Made by a program: the position numbers and the translations under genes
The notes under the pieces: generated by a model
Database searches by the model: none
Seen by the model: the letters and a program-made list of their open reading frames with translations, nothing else
What the model was told of the DNA's origin: nothing
Origin: JAFNAG01 sp963824985
GTDB taxonomy: Bacteria > Acidobacteriota > UBA6911
NCBI GenBank assembly: GCA_963824985.1
Contig: CAWGRQ010000038.1
Coordinates: forward strand, 124,001-188,000
Length of the DNA: 64,000 bases
Direction of reading: 5' to 3'
Shown: positions 49,019 through 58,456 of the stretch, piece by piece
How positions within the stretch are numbered: position 1 is the first letter of the stretch
Layout: each line of letters begins with the position of its first letter

Positions 49019-50239
49019 TTACAGCGGCACATCATTGATGCTGAAAATGGCAAGCAGCATCGAAACCACGATCGTCCCGATCACGATCCCCATGAGCAGG
49101 ATCAGCGCCGGCTCGAAGAACGAAATCAGGTTCTTGACCGCGTTGCGAACTTCAGTGTCATAGACATCGGCCACCTGGATCAGCATGGCATCAAGCTTGC
49201 CGGACTCTTCTCCTACTTCGATCAGATGCATCGCCAGAGGCGGGAAAACCCCGCTCTGCTTCATGGGTTGGGCTATGCCGTCCCCCTTCTTGATGCCGTT
49301 GCGAATCGGTTCAATGGTTGTGGCGATCCCCTGATTGGTAAGGATATCACGCACGATGTTCATCCCCTGCAACAAGGGGACCCCGCTGTGAAGGAGCGTA
49401 CCCAAGGTCCGGGAAAATCGCGCCACTTCGATCTTGCGCACCACCTGGCCCCAGAGGGGCAAGCGGAGCAGCCACCGGTCCCACTGCAGGCGCCCCTCGG
49501 GGCTGGTCCGGAAGCGTTTGAGGTAATAGGCGATCAGAATGCCGGCAGCCAGGAGAAGCCACCAATAACCGGAGAGCAGGTCACTGATTCCCTTCAGGAT
49601 CGTCATGGCAAACGGCAATGGGACTCCCATGTCATGGAACACGGATGCAAAACGCGGCACTACGAAAAGCGTCAGCACCGTCACGCTGGCGACCGCCACC
49701 ACGGAAAGGAGGGCCGGGTAAATCAGGGCGCTGATCACATAGGAACGGAGGTTTTCGCTGGTTTCGAGGAATGCCGTCAGGCGGCCGAGAATCTCTTCCA
49801 GAACGCCGCCGACTTCACCTGCATGCACCATGTTGACATAGACCTTGGGAAACACGTCGGGGTATTCCCCGAGCGCCTCCGAAAAGGACTTGCCCCCTTT
49901 GACCGCCTTGAGCACATTCTGGATAACCTCGGCCAGGGCTTCGCTTTCCGCCAGGTTGCCAAGCACCGCCAGGCTGCGGTCGAGAGGTATGCCGGATCGC
50001 ACCAGCGTGTGGAGTTCCTGGGTAAAGACCAGAAGATCCTTGCGCCGAACATGCTTGTTCTTCCAGGGCCAGGGGATATCACGAGTGAAAACGGTCCGTT
50101 TCCCGGCCGGGCTCACCCGCATCGGGAGCAATCCCATTTCCTGCAATCTCAGCGCCACGGTCCCGTTGTCCTGCCCATCCATGGTCCCTTCAACCACTTT
50201 GCCGTCCACCGTCGCCGCTTTGTAGATAAATTCCGCCAT
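49019..50239 (-). CDS. gspF: Type II secretion inner-membrane platform protein GspF
   Basis: A 406-residue GspF/PilC-family protein. The N-terminal domain starts AEFIYKAATVDGKVVEGTMDG. Two T2SSF domains follow (FTQELHTLVRSGIPLDRSLAVLG and FSRTLGTLLHSGVPLLQGMN), with membrane helices at about 172-195, 225-245 and 375-398. It differs in sequence from PilC at 474 and belongs to this operon by position. ATG 50239 is preferred; a GTG at 50257 that overlaps the gspE stop is possible. Confidence 0.93.
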   Translation of the reverse strand: MAEFIYKAATVDGKVVEGTMDGQDNGTVALRLQEMGLLPMRVSPAGKRTVFTRDIPWPWKNKHVRRKDLLVFTQELHTLVRSGIPLDRSLAVLGNLAESEALAEVIQNVLKAVKGGKSFSEALGEYPDVFPKVYVNMVHAGEVGGVLEEILGRLTAFLETSENLRSYVISALIYPALLSVVAVASVTVLTLFVVPRFASVFHDMGVPLPFAMTILKGISDLLSGYWWLLLAAGILIAYYLKRFRTSPEGRLQWDRWLLRLPLWGQVVRKIEVARFSRTLGTLLHSGVPLLQGMNIVRDILTNQGIATTIEPIRNGIKKGDGIAQPMKQSGVFPPLAMHLIEVGEESGKLDAMLIQVADVYDTEVRNAVKNLISFFEPALILLMGIVIGTIVVSMLLAIFSINDVPL

Positions 50240-50253
50240 TAGAATCCCGCCGT

Positions 50254-51976
50254 TCACGCGTCCTGGGTGACGCGCAACACTTCAGAAACCGTCGTCAGAC
50301 CCTGCCGCACCTTCAGCCAGCCATCGTCCCGCAACGAGCGCATCCCGGATTCGAGCGCCTTCTTGCGCAGTTGTCCGGAATCCGCTTTGCCGATCGTTAG
50401 TTTGCGCAACTCGTCGTTCATCAGCATGAGTTCATATATGCCGACCCGTCCCACGAAACCGGTGTTGGCGCACTTCTCGCAACCCTGCCCTTCATAGAAA
50501 TGATCGTGACGGTCCCCATTGCCGCGGCGATAGCCGATTTCGTCCAGCATCTCCGGAACGGGAAAGACCTCGATCCGGCAATGAGGGCAGATCACCCGGA
50601 CCAGGCGCTGAGCCAGGACCCCGAGCAGGGAGGAAGCGATCAGGTAGTCCTCGGCCCCCATGTCCACCAGGCGTGTGATGGCGCTGGGAGCATCGTTGGT
50701 GTGCAGGGTTGAAAACACGAGGTGGCCGGTCAATGCGGCCCGGATCGCAATCTCGGCGGTTTCCAGGTCGCGGATTTCGCCGACCATGATGACGTCCGGA
50801 TCCTGGCGGACGATATGGCGCAGGCCGGATGCGAAGGTCAAGCCCGATCTGGGGATTGACCTGAATCTGGTTGACGCCATCCATCTGGTATTCAACCGGA
50901 TCCTCGATCGTGATGATCTTCTTGTCGGGCAGATTGATCGTATCCAGGGCGCTGTAGAGCGTCGTTGTCTTGCCGCTGCCGGTCGGGCCGGTCACCAGCA
51001 TGATGCCGTGCGGGCGGCGGATCAATCCCTCGAGGTCGTGCAGCGAGTCCTCGGGAAATCCCAGGCGCCGGATATCATAGAGATTGGTGTTGCTCTTGTC
51101 GAGGATGCGCATTACGACGCTTTCGCCGTACATCGTCGGGAGCGTGGACACGCGCAGGTCGATGTCTTTCCCCAGGACTTTCAGCTTGATCCGTCCGTCC
51201 TGCGGCAGGCGCCGTTCGGCGATGTTCAGCTTGGCCATGATCTTGACGCGGCTGATCACGGCCGCTTTCAGCTTTTTGGGAGGAGACTCGACGTCATACA
51301 GAATGCCGTCGATCCGGTAGCGGACCTTCAGATCCTTCTCAAACGGTTCGATGTGAATGTCACTGGCCCGGCTTTCGATGGCCTTGGAGATGATCAGGTT
51401 TACCAGCCGGATCACCGGAGCCTCCGAGGCGAGGTCCTTCAGCTGTTCGATGTCTTCGATTTCGTCCAGGCTGTCGATATTCCCATCATCGATCCCCTCG
51501 ATGATGCGTCCGAAGGTCGAGGCAGCCGAGCCGTAAAACTTCTCGATCACATCCATGATCTCGCTCTCGGCGCCAAGGACCGACCTTACGTCAAATCCGG
51601 TCGACTGCCGCACCAGGTCCAGCGCGGCATCATCCTGCGGATCCGTCATGGCCAGCGTCAGTACTCCATCCTCCAAAGCCACCGGAACGAACTTGCACTG
51701 TTTCATGAAGCGGTGGGTGAGGACGTTTTCCAATACCGGCACTGGGGATACTCCGAGCCCCGTGATCGCGGATATGTTCAGATGCTCCGATACGACGGCC
51801 AGGCAGTCCTTTTCGGATACATATCCGAGATCCACCAGGAGCTTGCCCAGTTTTTCCCGGGATTCGGACTGCAGATTGAGCGCCGTGCGGAGTTCCTCTT
51901 CGTCGATCAGGCCCCGTTCCAGGAACACCTGGCCGATCAGTTTGCGCGATTTGACTGCCTGAATCTTAATACTCAA
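50254..51976 (-). CDS. gspE: Type II secretion ATPase GspE (one extra base near 50839)
   Basis: The assembly ATPase. The first frame (from 51976) has the N-terminal T2SSE domain (VFLERGLIDEEELRTALNLQ), Walker A VTGPTGSGKTTTLYSAL and Asp box IITIEDPVEYQMDGVNQIQVNP, then is lost after QIGL. Deleting one base at about 50839 gives QIGLTFASGLRHIVRQDPDVIMVGEIRD, and the rest follows, with His box STLHTNDAPSAITRL and tetracysteine CPHCRIE...CEKCANTG. The corrected length is 573 residues. The start is TTG, overlapping the preceding gene by 11 bases with AGAGGG ten bases upstream. All catalytic motifs are present, so the break is probably a sequence error. Confidence 0.93.
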
Positions 51977-52529
51977 CGATTTTCACCCTCTGTTTCAACT
52001 CGTTATAGCGATCCTGCTTGTCCGCCAATTCATCCAGATCGCCTTTCAGCACACTCAAAATCAGAGTTGTACTCTGATCGGCTTCCGGTTTAACCGGATC
52101 GGACTCCTCAAAGAATCCGATAATCGCAATCGATTCTTCCTTCTGAAGTTTGGCCGACCGATTTGACGGGCTCAACAGAATGCGCACCAGCATGTCCTTC
52201 AAATTCGCAATCCGCTGCGTCTTCTCCTTGGGACTGATCTCCGATTCATTCGGGTAGGCGCCGAAAGGCGAGTGGATCATCCCGCGCCGGATGTTGATCA
52301 GGAAGGTGAAGGTGTAGCCGTATCCCGGCAGATATGCTCCTTTCGGCGCCACCGTGGCGAAAGGACCGGGAAAGTTGGCGCCGATGGCGCCAGTGATGGC
52401 GCCCTCCAGGGTTCGGATAAAAGGGCGCAGCTTCGCTCCGTCAATATTCCCATTCCTGCTGTCTTGTGCCCCCAGCGGCAGGCATAAAAGTGCCGGGAAT
52501 GGAATGCCGATTAACCACCTTCGCTTCAT
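51966..52529 (-). CDS. Exported protein of unknown function at the head of the T2SS operon
   Basis: About 187 residues with a signal-like N-terminus (KRRWLIGIPFPALLCLPLGAQ). I recognise no domain. The segment INIRRGMIHSPFGAYPN closely resembles the C-terminal motif of the GspC-like protein of the same operon (INTPFGAFPAPN). The C-terminal half is charged and helical (LKGDLDELADKQDRYNELKQRVKIVEY). It overlaps gspE, suggesting translational coupling and a function linked to the secretion machine. ATG 52529 is used, with an ATG five codons upstream as an alternative. Confidence 0.72.
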   Translation of the reverse strand: MKRRWLIGIPFPALLCLPLGAQDSRNGNIDGAKLRPFIRTLEGAITGAIGANFPGPFATVAPKGAYLPGYGYTFTFLINIRRGMIHSPFGAYPNESEISPKEKTQRIANLKDMLVRILLSPSNRSAKLQKEESIAIIGFFEESDPVKPEADQSTTLILSVLKGDLDELADKQDRYNELKQRVKIVEY

Positions 52530-52580
52530 ACACCACGTTTTCACCTGTCGTCCTCCTTACCATGGTCCAGAGAGGACCGG

Positions 52581-52799
52581 CTAGTTTTTGATCCGCCCCT
52601 CTTTGATCTGACGAAAGAGGCTTTGATACTCGATGGCCCGTTCCTGATCGATGGTATCCAGCATTTGCTGCATCATCTGGTAGTTGGCTTTTTCAGTATC
52701 GTTCATCACCCTTTTGAGGATTGTACGCACCTGCTCTTTAGTGTAGTAATCATCGGACTGCGTTCGCGGCGAAAAGAGTGGTCTTAAAGGAGAAACCAT
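52581..52799 (-). CDS. Small protein of unknown function between the anti-sigma factor and T2SS genes
   Basis: A 72-residue highly charged, helical protein (TKEQVRTILKRVMNDTEKANYQMMQQML; DQERAIEYQSLFRQIKEGRIKN) with no signal peptide, membrane segment or known domain. ATG 52799 is preferred because it overlaps the anti-sigma stop region by 16 bases; an upstream start in the same frame gives implausible Cys-rich sequence antisense to nothing known. The composition suggests a coiled-coil adaptor. Confidence 0.6.
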   Translation of the reverse strand: MVSPLRPLFSPRTQSDDYYTKEQVRTILKRVMNDTEKANYQMMQQMLDTIDQERAIEYQSLFRQIKEGRIKN

Positions 52800-53122
52800 T
52801 CTGATCCCAGTGAGATGCGCGCGTTCGCCAGCGCGAGGAAGGCCGCGACAATCAATGCCGCAACAGCGGCATAGCGAGCCAGGCCCCAAAGGGGCGCCCA
52901 CAAACCAGGGGACGTTTTCTCCTTCGGAACCGCGACCGGTCTCAGCGGCGGCTCGTCCTTCCAGATCTTGAGCGTCGACTGCAGCCCCTTGAGTGCAGCC
53001 AGCTCATTTTTGCAGGACGGGCAGGAATCGAGATGTTCCAACGCATCCTGACTGGCGGATGCGGTTCCCTGCTCAGCGTAAAGCAGATCGACAAAGTGTT
53101 CCCGGCATTCATTGCATTGCAT
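52784..53122 (-). CDS. zf-HC2 anti-sigma factor (T2SS operon)
   Basis: About 112 residues. MQCNECREHFVDLLYAEQG is followed by HLDSCPSC, the complete H-x3-C-x2-C zinc anti-sigma motif. One membrane helix lies near residue 90 (YAAVAALIVAAFLALANARI), with only a few residues outside. It would hold the ECF sigma factor encoded immediately upstream. ATG 53122 is chosen for the AGGA nine bases upstream; starts at 53131 and TTG 53140 are also in frame. Confidence 0.88.
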   Translation of the reverse strand: MQCNECREHFVDLLYAEQGTASASQDALEHLDSCPSCKNELAALKGLQSTLKIWKDEPPLRPVAVPKEKTSPGLWAPLWGLARYAAVAALIVAAFLALANARISLGSEWFLL

Positions 53123-53144
53123 GGCGGTCATCCTGCCCAAGATG

Positions 53145-53693
53145 TTAGCTGCGGGCGCCCAGCCGGACCAGATTGCGCTGGACCCCTTTCAAACCGTGAT
53201 ACAGTCTGGATTTGGCCGTCGACAGGGGGCAATCCATAACCCCGGCCATTTCTTCGAGACTCAGCCCCAGGTATTCCTTCAGGAGGATGGCGGTGCGATG
53301 TTCCTCGCTGAGTCCCAACAGAGCCTTCCGGATCAAATCGACCGTCACCAGAGGATCGCGGAAATCAGATGCCGCCATCATCGATTGCGTTAAATCCTTC
53401 CCCCCCTCATCTTGCCCCTGCAGAGGGTCGTCCAGCGAAACCTCATCCGACCGCCGGCGCCAGCGCGTGCGGCAATGGTTGAGGGCAATACGGAAGAGCC
53501 AGGAGGGAAAACTGTCCGGGTCACGAAGGCTCTTGGCTGACTTGAAAACCGACAGGAAGGTGTCCTGGACCACGTCCTGCGCATCTTCCCTGTTCCCCAG
53601 ATAGCGCCATGCAAAACTGAAAACCCTGGTTTCCCATTGCCTGACAACCCCGGTGAACGCTTGTTCGTCACCCTCGAGAAATCGTCGGATCAC
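53145..53693 (-). CDS. ECF RNA polymerase sigma factor (T2SS operon)
   Basis: A sigma factor of about 182 residues. Region 2 (FLEGDEQAFTGVVRQWETRVFSFAWRYLGNREDAQDVVQDTFLSVF, SFPSWLFRIALNHCRTRWRRR) and region 4 (LLGLSEEHRTAILLKEYLGLSLEEMAGVMDCPLSTAKSRLYHGL) are typical of ECF factors of the RpoE group. The GTG at 53693 with GAGG eight bases upstream is preferred; the frame runs another 56 codons upstream without homology. The gene is followed by its anti-sigma factor and then the whole T2SS operon, an arrangement that suggests autoregulation of secretion. Confidence 0.9.
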   Translation of the reverse strand: MIRRFLEGDEQAFTGVVRQWETRVFSFAWRYLGNREDAQDVVQDTFLSVFKSAKSLRDPDSFPSWLFRIALNHCRTRWRRRSDEVSLDDPLQGQDEGGKDLTQSMMAASDFRDPLVTVDLIRKALLGLSEEHRTAILLKEYLGLSLEEMAGVMDCPLSTAKSRLYHGLKGVQRNLVRLGARS

Positions 53694-53887
53694 CTGATCT
53701 GCCTCATCCCTCGTATGGATCTTCCGTTGCAGTCCGACAGCATAAAGATGCAGGGGGGGGCCGAAAAGTCTATGCGAAAGAGGTATCCTGCCGGAATTCC
53801 GGGTCTCCGCCCGGAACCGGACACCTCCGCTCCCGGCAGCGCGGACCCACCCATTAATCATGCACGTTTTTCACAAACGAACAAATA

Positions 53888-54003
53888 GCGGTACACGGCG
53901 CCGGAATTCGCTCATGAAAGAAAGCTCTTGAGACACGGAAGAAGACCGTGGCGGCCTTTGCGCCGATCCGCATTCTTCCGTGTCCTGAGATGCCTTGCGA
54001 TCC
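53888..54003. repeat. ACACGGAAGA-family repeat (copy 3)
   Basis: Arms AGACACGGAAGAA (53931-53943) and ATTCTTCCGTGTCC (about 53,972-53,985) are inverted copies. The left flank (CGCCGGAATTCGCTCATGA) is nearly identical to the left flank of the island at 1741, and the right end has TTGCGATCC where that island has TCGCGATC. The 163-base gap between guaB and the sigma-factor gene has no other feature. Confidence 0.8.
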
Positions 54004-54024
54004 TTTTTTCATGAATTAATAGGG

Positions 54025-55494
54025 CTAGAGCTCAGTTCGGTAGTTCGGAGCTTCTTTGGTCACCTGCACATCGTGAACGTGGCTTTCCCGGAGTCCGAAA
54101 TTTGTAATGCGGATGAACCGGCTGCGTGTCTTGAGTTCACGGATGGTGCGGCATCCGCAGTATCCCATACCGGCCCTGAGCCCCCCGGTGAGTTGTGGAA
54201 TCATGACTTCGATGCTCCCCTTATAAGGAACCATCCCCTCGATCCCTTCGGGAACCAGCTTCTTCTCCAGAAAAACCCCCTCCTGGGAGTAGCGGTCGCG
54301 GCTCCCGGCCTTCATCGCCTCCAGGGAACCCATTCCGCGATATACCTTGTAGCTGCGATTCTGATACAGGATGGCCTCCCCCGGGCTTTCATCCGTGCCG
54401 GCGAACAGCGATCCGACCATAACGCAGTCACCGCCGGCAGCCAGGGCTTTGGTAATGTCGCCTGAGTATTTGATCCCCCCGTCGGCGATCACCGGAATCC
54501 GTTCCCGGCGAGCGGCTCGGGCGCAATCAATAATGGCCGTAATCTGGGGCACCCCCGCTCCGGTGACGATGCGGGTAGTACAGATGGAACCCGGGCCCAT
54601 TCCGACCTTAATGGCATCGGCGCCGGCCCGGATCAGCTCTCTGGCGCCGGCTTCGGTGGCCACGTTGCCGGCGATGACGTCGATTGCGGGAAACTTGCGT
54701 TTGAGCTGCTTCACCGCCGAGATCACGCGCGTGGAGTGCCCATGGGCAGTATCGACCACCAGCACGTCCGCTCCGGCTTTTGCCAGAGCCTGGGCCCGTT
54801 CCAGGAAATCTCCGGTCGCTCCCACCCCGGCGCCGACGCGCAGCCGTCCGAGCTCATCCTTGCAGGCCATGGGATACGCGATCTTCTTCTGAATGTCCTT
54901 TACAGTGATCAATCCCCGGAGACGGTATTTGTCATCGACAACGGGGAGTTTCTCCACACGGTGCCGATGGAGGATGGCCTTCGCGGTTTCCAGCGTGGTG
55001 CCGACCGGAACCGTGATCAGGTTTTCCTTGGTCATCAAATCGGAGATCTTCAGGTCAAGACGGGTTTCGAAGCGAAGATCCCGGTTGGTAAGGATACCGA
55101 CCAACTTGCCCCGGGAGGTGATCGGCAGTCCGGAGATTCCGTACTTCTTCATGGCCTCCATCGCTTCCAGGATCAGCTGGTCGGGCGACATTGTGATCGG
55201 ATTGACGATCATTCCGCTTTCGGACCGCTTCACCCGGTCGATCTCCTCCGCCTGCGCTTCGATCGACATGTTTTTGTGCACCACCCCCATGCCGCCCTGC
55301 TGAGCCATCGCGATCGCCATGCGGGAGTCGGTGACCGTATCCATCGCCGCACTGAGCAGCGGGATGTTCAGGGCGATCTTCCGGGTCAGCCGGGTGGAAA
55401 TGTCCACGTCCGTCGGTATGATGTCGCTTTTGGCCGGCTCCAACAGCACATCGTCAAAGGTGATCGCTTCTTTGAAATTCAGGTCTCGAACCAT
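54025..55494 (-). CDS. guaB: Inosine-5'-monophosphate dehydrogenase
   Basis: A 489-residue enzyme that converts IMP to XMP with NAD, the first committed step of GMP synthesis. The TIM barrel (ITFDDVLLEPAKSDI) is interrupted by two CBS domains (about residues 95-210: MTKENLITVPVGTTLETAKAIL). The catalytic Cys lies in KVGMGPGSICTTRIVTG, and the flap SRDRYSQEG with the C-terminal AGMGYCG is intact. Length is standard. It lies 48 bases downstream of secA and may share its transcript; secA and guaB are otherwise functionally unrelated. Confidence 0.97.
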   Translation of the reverse strand: MVRDLNFKEAITFDDVLLEPAKSDIIPTDVDISTRLTRKIALNIPLLSAAMDTVTDSRMAIAMAQQGGMGVVHKNMSIEAQAEEIDRVKRSESGMIVNPITMSPDQLILEAMEAMKKYGISGLPITSRGKLVGILTNRDLRFETRLDLKISDLMTKENLITVPVGTTLETAKAILHRHRVEKLPVVDDKYRLRGLITVKDIQKKIAYPMACKDELGRLRVGAGVGATGDFLERAQALAKAGADVLVVDTAHGHSTRVISAVKQLKRKFPAIDVIAGNVATEAGARELIRAGADAIKVGMGPGSICTTRIVTGAGVPQITAIIDCARAARRERIPVIADGGIKYSGDITKALAAGGDCVMVGSLFAGTDESPGEAILYQNRSYKVYRGMGSLEAMKAGSRDRYSQEGVFLEKKLVPEGIEGMVPYKGSIEVMIPQLTGGLRAGMGYCGCRTIRELKTRSRFIRITNFGLRESHVHDVQVTKEAPNYRTEL

Positions 55495-55542
55495 GGCACC
55501 ATTTTCCCGGTTGGGTGAAAATCTCTGCGGTTCATCGTCGAG

Positions 55543-58215
55543 TCACTTGCCGTGACACTTCTTAAACTTGAGGCCGCTGCCGCAGGGACAGGGATCATTA
55601 CGGCCGACCTTCGCGGCTTCCCTCTTATGCTGAGCCACACCGCCGTCGCCGCCCGCTCCGTACACCAGATTCTGTTCCTGCGCCTTCCTGCGTCGTGCTT
55701 CCTCCTGCTGTTCCCGGGCGCGCGCCTGCTGATCCTCCGCACTGACCGGTTCGAAGAGGAAAAGAAAACGAATGGTTTCCTCTTCCCGGCGGGAGTTGAG
55801 GGCCTCGAACATGTCGAAGCTCTCCTTCTTGTATTCGATCAGTGGATCACGCTGCCCGTAACCCCGCAGGCCGATCCCTTCCTTCAGGTGATCCAGAGCC
55901 AGGAGGTGATCTTTCCACTGCATATCCAGGACCTGCAGCATGATCATCCGCTCCTGGTAGCGCATGAATTCGGATCCGATCCGCTTCTCCTTGTCGTCAT
56001 ACATCCGTTTGAGGGTATCGCCCAGCTTCTGGGAAAGCTCCTCATAGGTTGCTTCCTTGACATCAAAACCCTGAGCCAGGATGTCGAGGCCGAACTGATT
56101 CCCGACGGCAACCCGCAGGGCATCGAAATCCTTTTGATCGTCGGCCTTATCGCGCCCCGCATGCTGATCGATCAACTCCATCAGGATATCGTCAGCCATG
56201 TTCAGGAGGTATTCTCTCTGATCGGTCCCTTCCAGCAGATCGCGGCGAATGGAATAGATCGCCTCTCTTTGCTTGTTCATGACATCGTCATACTCGAGAA
56301 GATGTTTGCGGATCTCGAAATTGCGGGCTTCCACCTGTTTCTGGGCCCGCTCGATCTGCCGCGTGATCAGCTTGCTTTCGATGGGGACCCCCTCCTCCAT
56401 CCCCAACGACTGCATGATGCTCGAGATGCGGTCGCTGGCGAAGATGCGCATGAGATCGTCTTCCAGCGAGAGATAGAAGCGCGAGGAGCCGGGATCCCCC
56501 TGCCGTCCGGCCCGGCCGCGCAGCTGATTGTCGATGCGCCTCGCCTCATGGCGCTCCGTCCCCAGGATGTGCAACCCGCCAAGCTTGACGACTTCGTCGT
56601 GCTCCTTCTGGCAAACCAACAGCCAATGATCGCGAATGCGATCGTACTCCTGCTTGCCGAGGGTGTCGGCGCTCTGGCCCTTTTCGCGCAGGGTCTGAAG
56701 CGTGAGGTATTCCGGATTGCCCCCCAGAAGGATGTCGGTTCCCCTCCCGGCCATGTTGGTCGCAATGGTGACTGCCTTTTTCCGTCCGGCCTGAGCCACG
56801 ATTTCCGCTTCCTTGGCATGATACTTCGCGTTCAAAACCACGTGCGGCACCGCGCGGCGCTTGAGCAGAGTGCTGAGCTTTTCAGATTTTTCGATGGATA
56901 TGGTCCCCACCAGGACCGGCTGGCCACGCTCGTAGAGACCTCGGATCTCCTCCACCACGGCGTTGTACTTCTCGCGCTCGGTGCGGTAGATGATATCCGG
57001 GTACTCGGTCCGAATCAGGGTCCGGTTAGGGGGAATCACCATCACTTCGAGCTTATAAATCTTGAAAAACTCTTCCGCTTCCGTCTCCGCGGTCCCGGTC
57101 ATGCCGGCCAGCTTTTTATACATGCGGAAATAGTTCTGGAAAGTTACCGTCGCCAGCGTCTGGTTTTCGCGTTCGATCTTGACGTTTTCCTTGGCTTCCA
57201 GCGCCTGATGGAGGCCATCACTGTACCGCCGGCCCGGCATGAGGCGGCCGGTAAACTCGTCGACGATCACGACCTCCGCATCCTTCACCATGTAATCCAC
57301 ATCCCGTTTGAAGAGCAAATGCGCCTTCAACGCCTGGTAGATGTGGTGGACCCAATCCATGTTCTGCGGATCGAAAAGATTCCCTACCCCGAGGAGCTTT
57401 TCCGATTTTTCGACCCCCTCCTCGGTGAGGTTCACGGTCCGCGCCTTTTCATCCACCTGGAAATCGACGTCGCGCCGCAGTTTCGGGACAATCCGATCGA
57501 TCTTGTAGTATTTATCTGTCGATTCTTCCGCCGGTCCCGATATGATCAGCGGTGTGCGGGCCTCGTCGATCAGGATCGAGTCGACTTCGTCCACGATCGC
57601 ATAGTTGAACTCTCTCTGCACGCAATCGGCCAGGTCATATTTCATGTTGTCGCGAAGATAATCAAAGCCCAGCTCGTTGTTGGTGCCGTACGTGATGTCC
57701 GATCTGTATGCTGCCTTACGTTCTTCGTCGGTAAGCGGATGCTGAATGCAGCCGATGGTCAGCCCCATCATGCGATACAGCCGTCCCATCCATTCGCTGT
57801 CGCGCCCCGCCAGATAATCGTTTACGGTGACAATGTGCACGCCTTTGCCGGCCAGGGCATTGAGGTAGGCCGGCAGGGTTGCAACCAGGGTTTTCCCTTC
57901 CCCCGTCTTCATCTCCGCGATCTTCCCCTGATGCAGAACCATGCCGCCGACCAGCTGGACATCGAAGTGCCGCATGTTGAGGGATCGCCGGCCCGCTTCC
58001 CGGACCGCGGCAAATGCTTCGGGCAGCAGGTCGTCCAGGGATTCCCCGTCGGCAAAGCGCTGCCGGAACCTGGGGGTCAGCCCGGCCAGATCGACTTCCG
58101 AGAGACGCTGCATCTCCGGCTCGAGCTCGTTGATGCGCTGCACCAGCGGCTCCAGCTTCTTCAGGTCGCGTTCGTTCTTGCTGCCTACGATCTTGGTGAG
58201 AATCGCGTTGAACAT
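55543..58215 (-). CDS. secA: Preprotein translocase ATPase SecA
   Basis: An 890-residue motor that drives proteins through SecYEG. It has Walker A MKTGEGKTLVATLP, DEVDSILIDEARTPLIISG, the preprotein cross-linking domain, the second nucleotide fold (TNMAGRGTDILLGG, RGRAGRQGDPGSS), and the C-terminal zinc and SecB-binding tail NDPCPCGSGLKFKKCHGK. Length and domain order are normal. It is followed by guaB and preceded by a good promoter. SecE is encoded at 18.7 kb. Confidence 0.98.
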   Translation of the reverse strand: MFNAILTKIVGSKNERDLKKLEPLVQRINELEPEMQRLSEVDLAGLTPRFRQRFADGESLDDLLPEAFAAVREAGRRSLNMRHFDVQLVGGMVLHQGKIAEMKTGEGKTLVATLPAYLNALAGKGVHIVTVNDYLAGRDSEWMGRLYRMMGLTIGCIQHPLTDEERKAAYRSDITYGTNNELGFDYLRDNMKYDLADCVQREFNYAIVDEVDSILIDEARTPLIISGPAEESTDKYYKIDRIVPKLRRDVDFQVDEKARTVNLTEEGVEKSEKLLGVGNLFDPQNMDWVHHIYQALKAHLLFKRDVDYMVKDAEVVIVDEFTGRLMPGRRYSDGLHQALEAKENVKIERENQTLATVTFQNYFRMYKKLAGMTGTAETEAEEFFKIYKLEVMVIPPNRTLIRTEYPDIIYRTEREKYNAVVEEIRGLYERGQPVLVGTISIEKSEKLSTLLKRRAVPHVVLNAKYHAKEAEIVAQAGRKKAVTIATNMAGRGTDILLGGNPEYLTLQTLREKGQSADTLGKQEYDRIRDHWLLVCQKEHDEVVKLGGLHILGTERHEARRIDNQLRGRAGRQGDPGSSRFYLSLEDDLMRIFASDRISSIMQSLGMEEGVPIESKLITRQIERAQKQVEARNFEIRKHLLEYDDVMNKQREAIYSIRRDLLEGTDQREYLLNMADDILMELIDQHAGRDKADDQKDFDALRVAVGNQFGLDILAQGFDVKEATYEELSQKLGDTLKRMYDDKEKRIGSEFMRYQERMIMLQVLDMQWKDHLLALDHLKEGIGLRGYGQRDPLIEYKKESFDMFEALNSRREEETIRFLFLFEPVSAEDQQARAREQQEEARRRKAQEQNLVYGAGGDGGVAQHKREAAKVGRNDPCPCGSGLKFKKCHGK

Positions 58216-58248
58216 GCAGGAAGTTCTCCGGCCGGATATAAATTAATA

Positions 58249-58277
58249 AATCTATCAGATAGGTTCTTGCGAGTCAA
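58249..58277 (-). promoter_or_regulatory. Sigma-70-type promoter of secA
   Basis: On the reverse strand TTGACT (58272-58277) and TAGATT (58249-58254) are separated by 17 bases, ending 33 bases upstream of the secA ATG. The ribosome site is GGCCGGAGAACTTC. The remaining gap toward the peptidase gene shows no further feature. Confidence 0.7.
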
Positions 58278-58456
58278 CGAGTTGGAGGGCAATCGCTATT
58301 CAGGCAGTGCCGTTCCGGAAGCGAACCGCCAAGACCACCCAGACTTCCGGGCACAAGATAGCGCTGTAGGTATTGGCTGCGCCGCGAGCAAGACCACCCC
58401 CAAAGCTACGGGCGCATTTCCGGGGTCATGCAATGGTAGAACTCAAAAACGCAGGC

